Part shown: positions 5,470 to 7,276 of the stretch, one piece after another
Numbering within the stretch: the first letter of the stretch is position 1
How the letters are laid out: every line of letters starts with the position of its first letter
The notes under the pieces: generated by a model
Database searches by the model: none
What the model was told of the DNA's origin: nothing
What the model saw: only the letters and a program-made list of their open reading frames with translations
Made by a program: the position numbers and the translations under genes
NCBI GenBank assembly: GCA_946479225.1
Contig: CAMLFI010000123.1
Location: forward strand, 1 to 7,276
DNA: 7,276 bases
Origin: an uncultured Mucilaginibacter sp.
Lineage (GTDB): Bacteria; Bacteroidota; Bacteroidia; Sphingobacteriales; Sphingobacteriaceae
Direction of reading: 5' to 3'

Positions 5470-6815
5470 ATATTTCACAGGAAAAGATCGATAACCTGAA
5501 TGCAGTTTTAAAAATTAACATTGACCCTGCCGATTATCAGCAGCGTGTTGACAAATCAATAAAAGACCAGGCTAAAAAAGCCAAATTACCTGGTTTTCGT
5601 CCGGGTATGGTGCCACCAGCGCATATTAAGAAAATGTACGGCAAAAGCATTTTGGTTGATGAGATCAACAACCTTTTGTCTGATACATTGAACAATTATA
5701 TAACCGAACAAAAGATAGAAGTATTAGGTCAGCCGTTACCAAAAATTGACGAAGCAAAAGAATATAACTGGGATTTTAACGATCAGTTTGAGTTTAACTA
5801 TGAAATAGGCTTAGCTCCTGAATTCAATTTAGACTTCTCTTCAAAAGACAAATTAACGCAATACGTAATTAAAGTTGATGAGAAGACTTTAGCAGAACGT
5901 ATCAAAAACATCCGTCGCAGCTATGGCAAGATGACAAATCCTGACGTATCGGCAGATGATGACGTGCTTTATGCGCAATTAACTCAGCTTTCTCCGGATG
6001 GTTCTGTTTTTGATGAAGGCATTGTGAACACAACATCTGTACGTTTAGATCAGATAAAAGACGAAGCTGTTAAAACTTCACTTATCGGTTTAAAAAAGGA
6101 TGATGAATTGACCTTTGATATTCAGAAAGCTTGCGGTAGCGACGCGGTGAAGATCGCAGCTATTTTAGGTACAAATGAAGAAGAAGCTGAGCAGGTTAAA
6201 TCAAACTTTAAACTGACTGTTAAAAACATTAACCGTTTAGAAGAAGGTGATTTGAACCAGGAGTTCTTTGATAAATTATTTGGTGCAGGTACGGTAACCG
6301 ACGAAGCAGGTTTCAGAGCAAAAATAACTGAAGAACTGGAGAGCATGATGCAGCAAGATGCAGAACGCAAATTGCAGAACGACATCTACAATTACAGCCT
6401 TGATAAAGTTCAGTTTGAATTGCCTGATGAATTTTTGAAACGCTGGTTAAAAGCAACCAACGAAAAACTGACCGACGAAGAGTTGCAAGGCGGATATGCT
6501 GATTTTGCTAAGAACCTGAAATGGACCTTGATCGAAAACAGGATCATTAAAGACAATAAACTCGAGATAAAATACGAGGAGGTTTTGGCAGCAGCAAAAG
6601 CGAGCCTTGATGCACAGTTCAGAATGTACAGCCCACAGGCGCTTACAGATGAGCAGTTAAGTCAGTATGCCGTGCAGTATCTGCAAAATAAAGAGAATGC
6701 CAATAAAGTGTTTGAAGAAGTAAAAGCGCTTAAAACGATAGACTACATAAAAAGCGTAATTACTTTAGATAACAAGGAGATTGCTTACGACGCGTTTAAG
6801 GAATTAGCGCAGTAA
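5466..6815 (+). CDS. tig: Trigger factor (ribosome-associated chaperone)
   Basis: A 449-aa cytoplasmic chaperone that binds nascent chains at the ribosome exit tunnel. The N-terminal ribosome-binding domain (about 1-115) carries the signature loop GFRPGMVP at 43-50, equivalent to GFRKGKVP in E. coli. The middle region (about 150-258) aligns with the FKBP-type PPIase domain but is diverged: the IPGFEDGIKG block of E. coli corresponds to DEAVKTSLIGL here, so prolyl isomerase activity is doubtful. The helical C-terminal domain (about 260-449) forms the arms and chaperone cradle. The length is near the E. coli protein's 432. ATG 5466 is chosen because conserved family sequence begins at once and the two small upstream frames are in other phases. 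clpP follows after a terminator, the conserved tig-clpP order. Confidence 0.95.
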   Translation: MNISQEKIDNLNAVLKINIDPADYQQRVDKSIKDQAKKAKLPGFRPGMVPPAHIKKMYGKSILVDEINNLLSDTLNNYITEQKIEVLGQPLPKIDEAKEYNWDFNDQFEFNYEIGLAPEFNLDFSSKDKLTQYVIKVDEKTLAERIKNIRRSYGKMTNPDVSADDDVLYAQLTQLSPDGSVFDEGIVNTTSVRLDQIKDEAVKTSLIGLKKDDELTFDIQKACGSDAVKIAAILGTNEEEAEQVKSNFKLTVKNINRLEEGDLNQEFFDKLFGAGTVTDEAGFRAKITEELESMMQQDAERKLQNDIYNYSLDKVQFELPDEFLKRWLKATNEKLTDEELQGGYADFAKNLKWTLIENRIIKDNKLEIKYEEVLAAAKASLDAQFRMYSPQALTDEQLSQYAVQYLQNKENANKVFEEVKALKTIDYIKSVITLDNKEIAYDAFKELAQ

Positions 6816-6838
6816 GTAAATTCTAAATAATATTTTAG

Positions 6839-6871
6839 CAAAGGCATCTCAAAAGGATGCCTTTGTTGTTT
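6839..6871 (+). terminator. Rho-independent terminator after tig
   Basis: CAAAGGCATC (6839-6848) and GATGCCTTTG (6856-6865) form a perfect 10-bp stem with a 7-nt loop (TCAAAAG), extendable by A-T and G-U pairs. A T-rich but interrupted tail follows (TTGTTT). It lies 24 bp past the tig stop, so clpP probably needs its own promoter or depends on partial readthrough. Confidence 0.82.
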
Positions 6872-6959
6872 AATATTTGTCTGAACTATGATTATACAAA
6901 TCTTAGTCTATTTTTACTTTTAACAAACTTTATAATTAAAATAATATTCAACTAAAAAC

Positions 6960-6983
6960 TATATTTATCGCGGGCTTATCCGC
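6960..6983 (+). promoter_or_regulatory. Weak -7-like element and small hairpin upstream of clpP
   Basis: TATATTTA (6960-6967) matches TAnnTTTG except for the last base, and no -33 element sits at the right distance. Just downstream, GCGGG (6970-6974) and TCCGC (6979-6983) form a 5-bp hairpin (one G-U pair) with loop CTTA. It is conspicuous as the only GC-rich patch in an otherwise very AT-rich gap. It could cap the 5' end of the clpP mRNA. The evidence is weak. Confidence 0.25.
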
Positions 6984-7010
6984 AAAACAAAAACATAAAT
7001 ACATATACAC

Positions 7011-7276
7011 ATGAGCAGTAATCCAGATAAAAACGAGTTTAGAAAATACGCTGTTAAACACCATCGCATTAGCAGCACTTATGTAGATAAATTTATAGGT
7101 CAGGCAAACCGATTTCCGCAAGGAATTGCTACTGTGCCAGGTGTTACGGGTTATACACCCTATATAATTGAGGAGCGTCAGTTAAATATCTCTCAATTAG
7201 ATGTGTTCTCACGTTTAATGATGGACCGTATTATTTTCCTGGGCGATCCGATATATGACCAAAATGCCAATGTTAT
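7011..7276 (+). CDS. clpP: ATP-dependent Clp protease proteolytic subunit ClpP (N-terminal part, runs off the window)
   Basis: Eighty-eight complete codons from ATG 7011, cut by the window end. The protein is the serine peptidase of the ClpXP/ClpAP complex, which degrades unfolded or tagged proteins in the cytoplasm. Identity rests on YIIEERQLNISQLDVFSRLM (51-70) and DRIIFLGDPIYDQNANV (72-88), which align without gaps to the VIEQ...SRL...RVIFLTG stretch of E. coli ClpP. The catalytic Ser-His-Asp residues lie beyond the window. About 50 residues precede IIEE here against about 20 in E. coli; extended N-termini such as EFRKYAVKH are usual in Bacteroidota ClpP. The tig neighbour supports the call, and clpX would be expected downstream. 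Confidence 0.93.
   Translation, partial: MSSNPDKNEFRKYAVKHHRISSTYVDKFIGQANRFPQGIATVPGVTGYTPYIIEERQLNISQLDVFSRLMMDRIIFLGDPIYDQNANV

Overview
The window looks like chromosomal DNA from a Bacteroidota bacterium, most likely the Sphingobacteriaceae (Mucilaginibacter/Pedobacter type). The reasons are protein style (PD40 amidohydrolase, paired GIN/DUF2807 proteins, a short RecQ without HRDC, the Bacteroidota form of trigger factor), an absence of Shine-Dalgarno sequences before starts, and several matches to the Bacteroidota -7 element TAnnTTTG. The placement is inferred from sequence recall, not from a database search.

Layout. Positions 1-1620 on the minus strand hold the N-terminal 540 codons of a secreted PD40/TolB-propeller protein, probably an amidohydrolase whose catalytic part lies outside the window. 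A 69-bp divergent gap with a perfect inverted repeat separates it from recQ (1690-3576, plus strand). Then come two secreted GIN-domain proteins in tandem: a soluble one (3782-4399), preceded by a good candidate ECF-sigma promoter, and a lipoprotein (4578-5303) preceded by a leader with two competing hairpins. A strong intrinsic terminator separates them, so they are probably transcribed separately. Trigger factor (tig, 5466-6815) follows, with its own -7 element, a folded leader, and two tiny upstream reading frames chained to it by ATGA overlaps. A terminator follows tig, and the window ends in the first 88 codons of clpP, giving the familiar tig-clpP neighbourhood.

How the genes relate. 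tig and clpP are protein-quality-control genes (nascent-chain folding and regulated proteolysis). recQ is DNA repair. The GIN pair and the PD40 protein are envelope or periplasmic proteins. No mobile element, CRISPR array, tRNA or rRNA was seen. The parts most worth following up are the regulatory stretches: the tig leader, the GIN lipoprotein leader and the ECF-like promoter. The coding content itself is mostly ordinary for the group.
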